Under the pieces are notes generated by a model. That model made no database searches. It was not told the origin of the DNA and saw only the letters and a program-made list of their open reading frames with translations. From Methylococcaceae bacterium UBA1147 (lineage in GTDB: Bacteria; Pseudomonadota; Gammaproteobacteria; Methylococcales; UBA1147), in NCBI GenBank assembly GCA_002311315.1, contig DBZZ01000024.1:27348-33268 (forward strand): a stretch of 5,921 nucleotides of DNA, read 5' to 3'. The translations under genes were made by a program, and so were the position numbers. Shown here one piece after another: positions 1 through 5,567 of this stretch; position 1 is the stretch's first letter, and each line of letters begins with the position of its first letter.

Positions 1-639
1 CATGACTAGATGCATGCAGGTTGCATCGATGATTCGTTCTTCGCACTCAATCTCCGGATAGCGTGGAGCGATCTCCCGTGCAACTTTCAGGAAAAGGCCC
101 TGGCTGAACTTTAGGATGTTGGCTTTGTGCGCAACCGTGATTTTTTTGCGCTGGTTTTTTATTGCATATTCGAAGGCGAATTTGATGATCCGTTCCGTGC
201 CTTCACGGGTGATTACCGCGATGCTTTCAGCGATGTTTTTTTTTATCCCAATGTAGTGTTCGAGTCCGGCGTATAGTCCTTCTGTGTTTTCTCGAATTAC
301 GACGATATCGATGTTGTCGTAGCGCGAATCGATTCCGTTCCAGCTTTTCGCCGGCCGGATGTTGCTGTAGAGGTCAAATTCCTGCCGCATCGCGACATTG
401 ATGCTTCGAAACCCTTCGCCGAGTTGGGTCGTCAGAGGGCCTTTGAAAACGAGCCGGGTCCTCTGTATGGACTCCAGTGTTTGGTCAGGCAGGGGGTTAT
501 TAAATTGCTCCTGAGCGGCAAGGCCGGCATGCTGTTCTTCCCATTCGATTTTGACTCCCGAGGCTTCGATGACACTTACTGCAGCATTCATGATGGAAGG
601 CCCAATGCCATCTCCCTTGATCAGCGTCACCTTGTGCAT
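1..639 (-). CDS. icd: NAD-type isocitrate dehydrogenase, N-terminal part (runs off left edge)
   Basis: This is the first 213 codons of an isocitrate/isopropylmalate dehydrogenase family enzyme; the C-terminal third lies outside the window (family length is about 330-350). It should convert isocitrate to 2-oxoglutarate plus CO2 in the cytoplasmic TCA cycle. The start is ATG at 639-637, with an in-frame TAG 17 codons upstream and only a weak Shine-Dalgarno. Visible landmarks: GDGIGP at residues 9-14, KGPLTTQLGEGFRS at 66-79, then S79, N81, R85 and R95 in the substrate loop, RENTEGLY at 116-123, HKANILK at 171-177 and metal-ligand D205 in IDATC. Ser79 and Asn81 followed by LYSNIRP are the isocitrate pattern; LeuB has a different loop. 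The short N-terminus resembles the NAD-dependent (IDH3-like) branch rather than E. coli NADP-Icd. NAD preference is inferred, because the cofactor-determining C-terminal residues are not visible. A homoisocitrate or tartrate dehydrogenase relative is less likely. Confidence 0.9.
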   Translation of the reverse strand, partial: MHKVTLIKGDGIGPSIMNAAVSVIEASGVKIEWEEQHAGLAAQEQFNNPLPDQTLESIQRTRLVFKGPLTTQLGEGFRSINVAMRQEFDLYSNIRPAKSWNGIDSRYDNIDIVVIRENTEGLYAGLEHYIGIKKNIAESIAVITREGTERIIKFAFEYAIKNQRKKITVAHKANILKFSQGLFLKVAREIAPRYPEIECEERIIDATCMHLVM

Positions 640-689
640 TTGGTTTTCTCGAATTTTCAAAGGGCTGATTTTCGCATACTCGTTTCGCT

Positions 690-695
690 ATTGTA
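690..695 (-). promoter_or_regulatory. Candidate -10 box of the icd promoter
   Basis: On the minus strand this reads TACAAT, five of six matches to the sigma70 -10 consensus. The start codon of isocitrate dehydrogenase is about 50 bp downstream. At a 17-bp spacing there is no recognisable -35 box, so activator dependence or chance occurrence are both possible. Confidence 0.35.
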
Positions 696-713
696 AGCTA
701 GCGGATAAGCTTA
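694..713. repeat. Inverted repeat overlapping the icd -10 box
   Basis: The arms TAAGCT (694-699) and AGCTTA (708-713) are perfect reverse complements separated by 8 bp. The left arm overlaps the candidate -10 box of icd by two bases. Geometry and position suit a dimeric repressor or activator site, but a six-base arm can occur by chance. Confidence 0.35.
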
Positions 714-868
714 GGGGCCTATGTTTCGGAACTGACTGATCGGCACGGAAAGCAGTTCGAAACCCGTTTCCGGGGTTGGAAAGCTCGGGCATTTCAGGAG
801 TCAAACCGAGAGAACCAGCTGCGTTGATCCGGTGAAAGCAGTTTGTTGCGGGTCTCCAACCGTGTCAG

Positions 869-1717
869 CTAAAGACCGGGCAATGAAGGCCTGAGGGGGT
901 CGAAACTTGTGAAAAGCTGCGCACACTGGTGATCGTTTCCGGGATCGTAGTACAGTTCTCGAAGCTGCATTTGTCCTTTTTCTCCGAGCGGTATACCTGG
1001 AATCATGGTGTGGAAGGTCTCACCACCAAGCAGTTGCAGAGATACGGTCTGGTAGAGTCGAGACAACTGTTGTTCCCGGATCATGGTATCCAGCATGTGC
1101 GGTCCGGCGATCAGGTACATCCGGTAGTATCCAAGTTCCCTGAGAGCCTTGACCAGAGCTTGGCCCGATACCATTTTCCCGTCGCCGACGACAATCACCG
1201 GGTATCCAGCGTCTTCCCAGTTACGGACCCGCTTTCGCTCTGCCCGAGCCGTTGTGACGATGTAACAGGGCTGGTTATGTTGCCTGATGGATGGCGGTAT
1301 CGGGAACTCGAGGCTGGTGCTAGCGATCGCGATCGCGGGTTGCAGGGCGAATCCGTGGCTGGTTCTCCAGTCAAGAAATTCTTTTGTCTCCGAGGTGGTG
1401 CCGACTTGTAGGATATTACCCAGCTTGCCTTTCCCCATCGAACGCAGGTACCCACCGTGGGTAATCAGGCAGTCGCACTGGGCATGCAGTTCAAGGAATA
1501 GCCGGTAATCGTTGGCATTGGTCAGCGTTTTTGGAAGGTAGGGATCCTTGGTTCTCGCGTCGACCAATGAAATTCGTCCGTCCAAACTGGACAGGAAGTT
1601 CCCGTAAACAAAAGGGTCGCTAAGGCTTCCCAGTTCATGCAGGGCATGGGCAAGGTAAAGCCCAGAGAGTGTTTTCTTCCCTCCTGGGGTCGGCAAGAGT
1701 TGCTGAACGATGGTCAT
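869..1717 (-). CDS. RibD C-terminal-domain (DHFR-like) reductase family protein
   Basis: This 282-residue cytosolic protein has the RibD_C/dihydrofolate-reductase-like fold and lacks the zinc deaminase domain of bifunctional RibD. The family reduces pterin- or flavin-precursor substrates with NAD(P)H. Landmarks: an N-terminal helix region at about 15-32, the substrate/cofactor strand FVYGNFLSSLDGRISL at 36-51, YRLFLELHAQCDCLITHGGY at 71-90 (the R.LRA.ADA.L.G equivalent), a strand YIVTTARAE at 152-160, and the closing signature YLIAGPHML at 201-209 followed by SLQLLGGE at 226-233, where RibD has EGG and P.LLGG. The ATG at 1717 is fixed by an in-frame TAA two codons upstream; no clear Shine-Dalgarno is seen. 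The gene is divergent from the mtdB pair. Since bacterial dihydromethanopterin reductase is also DHFR-like, a role in H4MPT supply is possible but is only guilt by association. Family assignment is fairly firm; substrate is unknown. Confidence 0.8.
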   Translation of the reverse strand: MTIVQQLLPTPGGKKTLSGLYLAHALHELGSLSDPFVYGNFLSSLDGRISLVDARTKDPYLPKTLTNANDYRLFLELHAQCDCLITHGGYLRSMGKGKLGNILQVGTTSETKEFLDWRTSHGFALQPAIAIASTSLEFPIPPSIRQHNQPCYIVTTARAERKRVRNWEDAGYPVIVVGDGKMVSGQALVKALRELGYYRMYLIAGPHMLDTMIREQQLSRLYQTVSLQLLGGETFHTMIPGIPLGEKGQMQLRELYYDPGNDHQCAQLFTSFDPLRPSLPGL

Positions 1718-1800
1718 TGCGGCTTAATTAGGGGAAGACCGGATGAGGGTCAGTAGCCGGCACCTTGAATGGGTTGCCGGCAACGGTCGTATTGGAGCAG

Positions 1801-1842
1801 GATGCCCGTGTTGACCCGCAAGGGTCTGAAACCCCACGGATC
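1801..1842. repeat. Stem-loop with GNRA-type cap
   Basis: On the plus strand, GACCC (1813-1817) pairs with GGGTC (1822-1826) around a GCAA tetraloop. CCGTG (1806-1810) pairs with CACGG (1835-1839) outside an asymmetric internal loop of 2 and 8 nt. GAT (1801-1803) pairs with ATC (1840-1842) beyond a 2-nt bulge. It lies upstream of the mtdB -35 box, so it would not be in the mtdB leader made from the promoter proposed here; on the minus strand it could be in the leader of the RibD_C-like gene. No U-tract follows, and it matches no riboswitch that I recognise. Confidence 0.35.
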
Positions 1843-1856
1843 AATGCTTCTGGATA

Positions 1857-1881
1857 GGCTGAAATCAATTTGATTTTGGCC
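1857..1881. promoter_or_regulatory. Candidate operator: palindrome over the mtdB -35 box
   Basis: AAATCA (1862-1867) and TGATTT (1871-1876) are perfect inverted arms around a 3-bp centre. GGC (1857-1859) and GCC (1879-1881) extend the symmetry outward across two positions that are T/G and G/T. The core fully covers the proposed -35 hexamer at 1870-1875, which is where a repressor would block RNA polymerase. No known regulator consensus was recognised. Confidence 0.45.
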
Positions 1882-1898
1882 TGTCGTTTCTCTATATT
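1870..1898 (+). promoter_or_regulatory. Sigma70-type promoter of the mtdB pair
   Basis: A -35 box TTGATT (1870-1875) and a -10 box TATATT (1893-1898) are separated by exactly 17 bp. Transcription would start near 1905, leaving a leader of roughly 20-25 nt before the ATG at 1928. AGGA at 1917-1920 is the ribosome binding site, 7 nt from the start codon. Confidence 0.6.
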
Positions 1899-1927
1899 AC
1901 TCCGACCAAAAAACTTAGGATATTCGG

Positions 1928-2830
1928 ATGGAAAAACAATACATTTTACACATGTTCACGACGGCAAAAAACCTGAGCCCGTTTGACGTGAACATGGCGC
2001 TGGACGCCGGTTGGACCTCGGCCGTTCCATACATCAACGTCGAAGATGGAGAAGTCGAAGGGTTGGTGCAGGATGCGATCTTTTCTCGCGGTCCCAACAG
2101 TGTACGCAGAACCGGTATTTTCATCGGTGGTCGGCATACCGGCCAGGCGATCAGTATGCTGAAGGCCGCTAAGAAGGCGATGGTTCCTCCGTTCGAAGTT
2201 CCGGTTTTTGCTGATCCCAGCGGTGCGTTTACCACGGCTGCCGGCATGGTCGCCGCGGTAGAACGGGAGTTGTCCAGAGTCCACGGTACCAGCCTGATCG
2301 GCAAGAATATCCTGGCGCTTGGCGGAACCGGGCCGGTTGGACAAGCTGCGGCAGTGATTTCAGCGAAGGCCGGGGCCAACGTACGGATCATTGGCCGTCA
2401 GAAAGAAAAGGCGGAACGCATTGCGGCAATGTGCAATTCCGAGTTCGGTAACAACGAAACGGGGATTACTGGTGGTGCCGATGTGGACAAACAAGAGTAT
2501 CTGGAAACGACTGATATCGTGTTTGCCACCGCGGCGGCAGGCATCGAGGTTCTGAGCGCCGAAATGGTCGCGTCGGCCCCCCAGTTGAAAGTTGCAGCAG
2601 ATGTAAACGCCGTACCGCCCTCGGGTATCGCTGGCCTCCATGCCAACCATAACGGGGGTCCGATCGAAGGAAGCCGGAGCGGAGCAGTCGGAATCGGGGC
2701 ACTGGCGATCGGGGACGTGAAATACCACGCGCAGAACCGCCTACTCAAGCGGATGATCGAGGAAGACAAGCCGGTGTATTTGCATTTCGAGCACGCCTTT
2801 GATGTCGCGCGCGAGTATGTTCGTGTCTGA
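1928..2830 (+). CDS. mtdB: NAD(P)-dependent methylene-tetrahydromethanopterin dehydrogenase, copy 1
   Basis: The product oxidises N5,N10-methylene-H4MPT to methenyl-H4MPT and reduces NAD(P)+, a cytoplasmic step of formaldehyde oxidation in methylotrophic bacteria. It has 300 residues, the usual MtdB length. The N-terminal pterin-binding domain carries SPFDVNMA (17-24), QDAIFSRGP (48-56), TGIFIGGR (62-69), KAMVPPFEV (83-91) and ADPSGAFTTAA (95-105). The Rossmann domain follows, with GGTGPVG at 132-138 and, at the end of the second strand, Ile-Gly-Arg (155-157) then KEK (159-161). A Gly-Arg followed by Lys at this place is a usual 2'-phosphate-binding pattern, and NADP-specific MtdA has a similar one as I recall it, so NADP use is likely. 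DVNAVPP (225-231) and GAVGIGALAIGDVKY (252-266) are conserved near the C-terminus. The ATG has AGGA 7 nt upstream and a promoter at 1870-1898. A second paralogue follows after 58 bp. Confidence 0.93.
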   Translation: MEKQYILHMFTTAKNLSPFDVNMALDAGWTSAVPYINVEDGEVEGLVQDAIFSRGPNSVRRTGIFIGGRHTGQAISMLKAAKKAMVPPFEVPVFADPSGAFTTAAGMVAAVERELSRVHGTSLIGKNILALGGTGPVGQAAAVISAKAGANVRIIGRQKEKAERIAAMCNSEFGNNETGITGGADVDKQEYLETTDIVFATAAAGIEVLSAEMVASAPQLKVAADVNAVPPSGIAGLHANHNGGPIEGSRSGAVGIGALAIGDVKYHAQNRLLKRMIEEDKPVYLHFEHAFDVAREYVRV

Positions 2831-2875
2831 CGGACGTTATTGGTCGTCGGAGATTGTAAGCATGGATCTGTTAAT

Positions 2876-2883
2876 GAGGAAGG
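2876..2883 (+). promoter_or_regulatory. Strong ribosome binding site of mtdB copy 2
   Basis: GAGGAAGG ends 5 nt before the ATG at 2889 and is the best Shine-Dalgarno in the window. No terminator is visible in the 58-bp gap after copy 1, so copy 2 is probably translated from the same transcript, possibly more efficiently than copy 1. Confidence 0.7.
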
Positions 2884-2888
2884 TTTGA

Positions 2889-3794
2889 ATGGATAAGCGT
2901 AGCGTCATCCACATGTTTGACCCATCTTCCCATCCGAGTCCTTTTGACATCAACTTTGCAGTTGATGCGGAATTTGACGTGATCGTGCCCTACAGTAACG
3001 TCAAGCTGGAGGAAATCAATGCGCTGGTCCAGGACGTGATCTTTTCCCGCGGACCATCTGGAGTCAAGATGACCGGGATTTTCATCGGCGGACGCGACAT
3101 GGGTATGGCCATGGCCATGCTGGACGGTGCCAGAAAGGCCATGGTGCCGCCGTTTGAAGTATCGGTTCTGGCGGATCCTAGTGGTGCTTTTACCACCGCC
3201 GCCGCGTTGGTCGCTTGCGTCGAGAAGGAACTCCGATCCAAGCACAATACAGATCTTAAGGGATGCCGGGCGGTGGTATTCGGTGGTACGGGGCCGGTCG
3301 GGATCGCCACGGGTGTGATCGCGGCTTCGACCGGTGCCGATGTTACCTTGGTTGATCACATTTCGATTGATACCGCCTTGGAAGTTTCTGACGAGTACAA
3401 CTCTCTGTGCGAATCCTCGATGAGGGGAACCTACGCCAGTTCTGATGCTGACAAGGCCCGCCTGGTTTCGAATGCGGATGTCGTTTTTTGTACCGCAAAA
3501 GCAGGCATTCAGGTTCTGAACGCGTCGGTGCTGGCGGATGCGAATCAACTCAAGGTCGTCGGTGACGTTAACGCGGTGCCACCCTTGGGTGTTGAAGGAA
3601 TTAAACGTCACGATTTCGGTCGGGAACTGGAATTTGCCACGAATTCACCGGGCGCAGTGGGAATCGGTGCGCTGGCGGTCGGTGACGTGAAATACAATCT
3701 TCAGCATGTTCTGCTGGACCTGCTGCTTGAATCCGAAGAACCTATTTTCATCGATTTCCGCCATGCCTTTTCCAGGGCGCGTGGCCTCGTATAA
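2889..3794 (+). CDS. mtdB: Methylene-tetrahydromethanopterin dehydrogenase paralogue, copy 2 (probable NAD type)
   Basis: This 301-residue paralogue aligns with the preceding gene without gaps over the first 150 residues, at about 58% identity by hand count. The pterin-binding blocks are intact: SPFDINFA (17-24), QDVIFSRGP (48-56), TGIFIGGRD (62-70), KAMVPPFEV (83-91) and ADPSGAFTTAA (95-105). The Rossmann loop GGTGPVG at 132-138 is also kept. The second-strand end differs sharply: it reads LVDH (154-157), with Asp156 where copy 1 has Gly156 and His157 where copy 1 has Arg157. An acidic residue here usually binds the adenosine ribose hydroxyls and excludes NADP, so NAD preference is inferred. 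The segment after it (about 158-190) is divergent from copy 1. DVNAVPP (226-232) and the GAVGIGALAVGDVKY block near 255-269 are conserved. Both genes look intact, so this is not a decaying duplicate. The symbol reflects family; the exact role of a second copy is unknown. Confidence 0.9.
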   Translation: MDKRSVIHMFDPSSHPSPFDINFAVDAEFDVIVPYSNVKLEEINALVQDVIFSRGPSGVKMTGIFIGGRDMGMAMAMLDGARKAMVPPFEVSVLADPSGAFTTAAALVACVEKELRSKHNTDLKGCRAVVFGGTGPVGIATGVIAASTGADVTLVDHISIDTALEVSDEYNSLCESSMRGTYASSDADKARLVSNADVVFCTAKAGIQVLNASVLADANQLKVVGDVNAVPPLGVEGIKRHDFGRELEFATNSPGAVGIGALAVGDVKYNLQHVLLDLLLESEEPIFIDFRHAFSRARGLV

Positions 3795-4090
3795 GGGGAT
3801 GTGGCTGTAATTGTTGTCGAATTAAACTTCGGTAATTGCGGGAAACGAATCGTAAACTCTCGGATCGCGGTTGATTTTCAGTTCTCTGGTTTGGCCAAGG
3901 TTGTTCGATGGGCCGATGCTGGGCGATGACCACTCCAGTGTCAGGAAAGCCTTTCCGGCTCAGTTTTCTGTGAACGAATTTGGGTAGTGTAATCCAGTCT
4001 TTCACCGAATGAATTCATTGATTGGTTCCGACCTTGGATGGGGTGGCCTACGCGCAGCCTGATATTGCCAAATGGTCTCGCTGTTAGTCG
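3795..4090. other. Converging intergenic region, no gene seen
   Basis: This 296-bp stretch lies between the stop of mtdB copy 2 (plus) and the stop of the peptidase gene (minus). No frame has a credible start with family resemblance. It holds a repeated GTAATTG (3807-3813 and 3832-3838), a short stem AGCC/GGCT near 3938-3960 followed by a T-rich stretch that could be a weak plus-strand terminator, and a perfect 12-bp palindrome AATGAATTCATT at 4008-4019. None is strong evidence of function. Confidence 0.6.
4008..4019. repeat. Perfect 12-bp palindrome AATGAATTCATT
   Basis: The twelve bases equal their own reverse complement. They lie in the gap between two convergent genes, 72 bp past the peptidase stop codon. 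With no spacer it cannot form a normal hairpin. It may be a protein site or a chance occurrence. Confidence 0.3.
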
Positions 4091-5410
4091 TCAGTCGAGT
4101 TCAATGGATCCGGTTTTTTCGGGGTAGTCGGCCTTGGCTATCGTGTTGGTACGGTAGGTGCGGATTTGCGCCAGCAAGGTCTGGGTGTCCTTTCTGAATC
4201 GTGGCATGGAGGTCTGGTCGATGGGGATCAAATTGGGCAGTTTCACGGTCAATGGGTTGTGGTGGACACCGTTCACTCTGAATTCGTAGTGTAGGTGGGG
4301 CCCGGTTGCGAGCCCTGATTTGCCAACATAACCGATGATCTGCCCCTGTTTGATCTGACTGCCCTTGCGTGGTTTTCCGAACCGGGACATGTGTGCATAC
4401 AGGGTGCTGTATTGCTGGCCGTGTTGGACGATCACCACGCGGCCGTATCCGCCCTTCCTTCCGCGAAAGCTGATCTGGCCTTTACCTGTTGCCCGGACGG
4501 GGGTTCCGGACGGGGCTGCGTAGTCAGTGCCCTTGTGGGCTCTAATCTTGTTCAGAACCGGGTGTCGTCGACGGAGATTGAAGTGGGAACTGATGCGGGC
4601 GAACTCGACCGGAGTCCGTAGAAATGCTTTCCTGAGGCTTTCCCCATCGGGTGTGTAGTAGCCCGCGACCCCGTTGTCATCGGTAAACCGGACAGCAGTA
4701 TGGGCCTTCCCTCGGTTAATGAATTCGGCCGCTAGAATTTTACCGACCCGGTGAGGCTTGTCGTCGAGGTAGAATTGTTCATAAAAAACAGTGAATTCGT
4801 CACCAACCCGAATTTCCAGCGCGAAATCAATGTCCCAAGCGAAGATATTGGCCATCTCCATGACCAGTTTGTCGCTCAGGCCGGCGACCTTTGCATCATT
4901 GTAGAGAGATGAGTGGATGATTCCGTGTGCGCTTGCGGTTCTTTTCTCGAGAGGCTTGCTGGACTTGGTGATGGAATAACCGAAATTGGTTCGACTGACC
5001 TCGACAGTGTCAATCTTGTCCTGGTGATAGCGCAACTGATCGAGCAGTCCGTTGCCGTTTACCAGAAGCTCAATGTTGCGCCCAGGGTACAGTGCTGTTA
5101 GTTCAGACGAAAGTTCGTCGTCAGACAGGATTTCCTGCAAAACCTTGGGTGGAATCTTGAACTTCGAAAAGATGCGTGACAGGTTGTCACCGCGCTGTAT
5201 GGTATAAGATCGCCAGTTTTCCCTGGGTCGGACTTCACTTTGCTCCGGCCTCGGTGGCTCTGGTGGGTTAATGTCTTTCTGTGGGGTCGCCTGTGGAAAT
5301 GCATTTGCCGCGGGAGCAGGAGTTTCCAGTTCAAAGAAAGCGCTGTCGATAATCGCTAGGATGCCGGCGAAAATACCCAGGATTGAACAGAAGATGACTA
5401 ATTTTGTCAC
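4091..5410 (-). CDS. Membrane-anchored LysM/OapA-M23 murein endopeptidase (MepM/YebA type)
   Basis: The product is a zinc metallopeptidase predicted to cut peptidoglycan cross-links in the periplasm during wall growth. It has 439 residues, typical of the MepM/YebA family. Order of parts: an uncleaved signal anchor at about 4-23, a Pro/Ala/Glu-rich linker at about 28-65, a LysM/OapA-like domain at about 66-115 (WRSYTIQRGDNLSRIF), a middle domain at about 140-260, and the M23 LytM domain at about 275-390. Catalytic residues are complete: zinc ligands H292 and D296 (HKGTD) and H374, with H340 (YAHM) and H372 (PHLH) as the catalytic histidines, so the enzyme should be active. The start is GTG at 5410-5408. 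It has no good Shine-Dalgarno, but the promoter at 5446-5474 leaves little room for a longer protein. The frame stays open for about 32 codons further upstream without an ATG or GTG; CTG at 5431-5429 is a possible rare start. Confidence 0.92.
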   Translation of the reverse strand: MTKLVIFCSILGIFAGILAIIDSAFFELETPAPAANAFPQATPQKDINPPEPPRPEQSEVRPRENWRSYTIQRGDNLSRIFSKFKIPPKVLQEILSDDELSSELTALYPGRNIELLVNGNGLLDQLRYHQDKIDTVEVSRTNFGYSITKSSKPLEKRTASAHGIIHSSLYNDAKVAGLSDKLVMEMANIFAWDIDFALEIRVGDEFTVFYEQFYLDDKPHRVGKILAAEFINRGKAHTAVRFTDDNGVAGYYTPDGESLRKAFLRTPVEFARISSHFNLRRRHPVLNKIRAHKGTDYAAPSGTPVRATGKGQISFRGRKGGYGRVVIVQHGQQYSTLYAHMSRFGKPRKGSQIKQGQIIGYVGKSGLATGPHLHYEFRVNGVHHNPLTVKLPNLIPIDQTSMPRFRKDTQTLLAQIRTYRTNTIAKADYPEKTGSIELD

Positions 5411-5445
5411 AGTTTTCCACGGCTTGCGCAGGTAAAATTCCGCCG

Positions 5446-5474
5446 AGTATAGGCGATTTACAAGAGCCAGGCAA
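5446..5474 (-). promoter_or_regulatory. Sigma70-type promoter of the M23 peptidase gene
   Basis: On the minus strand a -35 box TTGCCT (5474-5469) and a -10 box TATACT (5451-5446) are separated by exactly 17 bp. Each matches the consensus at four or five of six positions. The transcript would start near 5439, about 29 nt before the GTG at 5410. This supports that start codon and shows that the peptidase can be expressed independently of the RRM gene. Confidence 0.65.
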
Positions 5475-5509
5475 CGCCGGGGAGTAGGAGAATCTTTCGA
5501 ACGCCGTAC

Positions 5510-5538
5510 TTAATCTACTACCGACTGGTAGGAATTAA
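5510..5538. repeat. Interrupted inverted repeat upstream of the peptidase promoter
   Basis: TTAAT (5510-5514) pairs with ATTAA (5534-5538), and inside it CTACC (5518-5522) pairs with GGTAG (5527-5531) around a GACT loop. The two stems are separated by a 3/2-nt internal loop. The element is about 35 bp upstream of the peptidase -35 box, a usual place for an activator site. It has no U-tract on either strand. Confidence 0.35.
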
Positions 5539-5567
5539 CGTAGGGCGGCAAGCCCATGGGCGGGGCG

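Larger units (their letters stand above)
640..868. other. Intergenic region upstream of isocitrate dehydrogenase
   Basis: This 229-bp gap lies between the stop of the RibD_C-like gene and the start of icd, both on the minus strand. No coding frame with a credible start fits it. It holds the likely icd promoter (690-713) and a weak stem-loop at 761-777 (AACCC arms, GNRA-type GAAA loop on the minus strand, one bulged C) without a U-tract. The length suggests that icd is transcribed on its own rather than as an operon with the upstream gene. Confidence 0.6.
1718..1927. other. Divergent intergenic regulatory region
   Basis: This 210-bp region separates the RibD_C-like gene (minus) from the mtdB pair (plus). 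It contains a perfect 12-bp palindrome GTTGCCGGCAAC at 1773-1784, a stem-loop at 1801-1842, an imperfect palindrome at 1857-1881 and a sigma70-type promoter at 1870-1898. No convincing minus-strand promoter for the RibD_C-like gene was found. If that gene starts near the mtdB promoter, its leader would be well over 100 nt and would include the stem-loops. Confidence 0.55.

Noticed and set aside
424..739. Two plus-strand frames across the icd start
   Set aside because: The minus strand of this stretch encodes conserved IDH motifs in one uninterrupted frame up to the window edge.
929..1411. A 160-codon plus-strand frame across the RibD_C-like gene
   Set aside because: It is antisense to a gene with clear family motifs; its product has no recognisable domain.
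1773..1784. Perfect palindrome GTTGCCGGCAAC as an operator
   Set aside because: It is not placed on any recognisable promoter element, and GC-rich 12-mers of this kind occur by chance; recorded only within the region entry.
1718..1927. Riboswitch such as FMN, THF or cobalamin in the divergent region
   Set aside because: None of the conserved cores that I know for these classes can be found on either strand.
2871..3611. A 246-codon open frame on the minus strand across mtdB copy 2
   Set aside because: It lies wholly antisense to a clear MtdB gene, resembles no family, is rich in Arg/His/Gly as expected of a shadow frame, and lacks a ribosome site.
1928..3794. Duplication as a recent assembly artefact or mobile duplication
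   Set aside because: The two copies differ at about 40% or more of residues and have different ribosome sites, and no flanking repeats or transposase are present.
3938..3970. Possible intrinsic terminator after the mtdB pair
   Set aside because: The stem is only 4 bp (AGCC/GGCT) and the following T run is short and interrupted, so it is mentioned only as weak.
3748..4005. An 85-codon minus-strand frame in the gap after mtdB copy 2
   Set aside because: It overlaps the conserved C-terminus of mtdB, has no ribosome site, and its product looks like random sequence.
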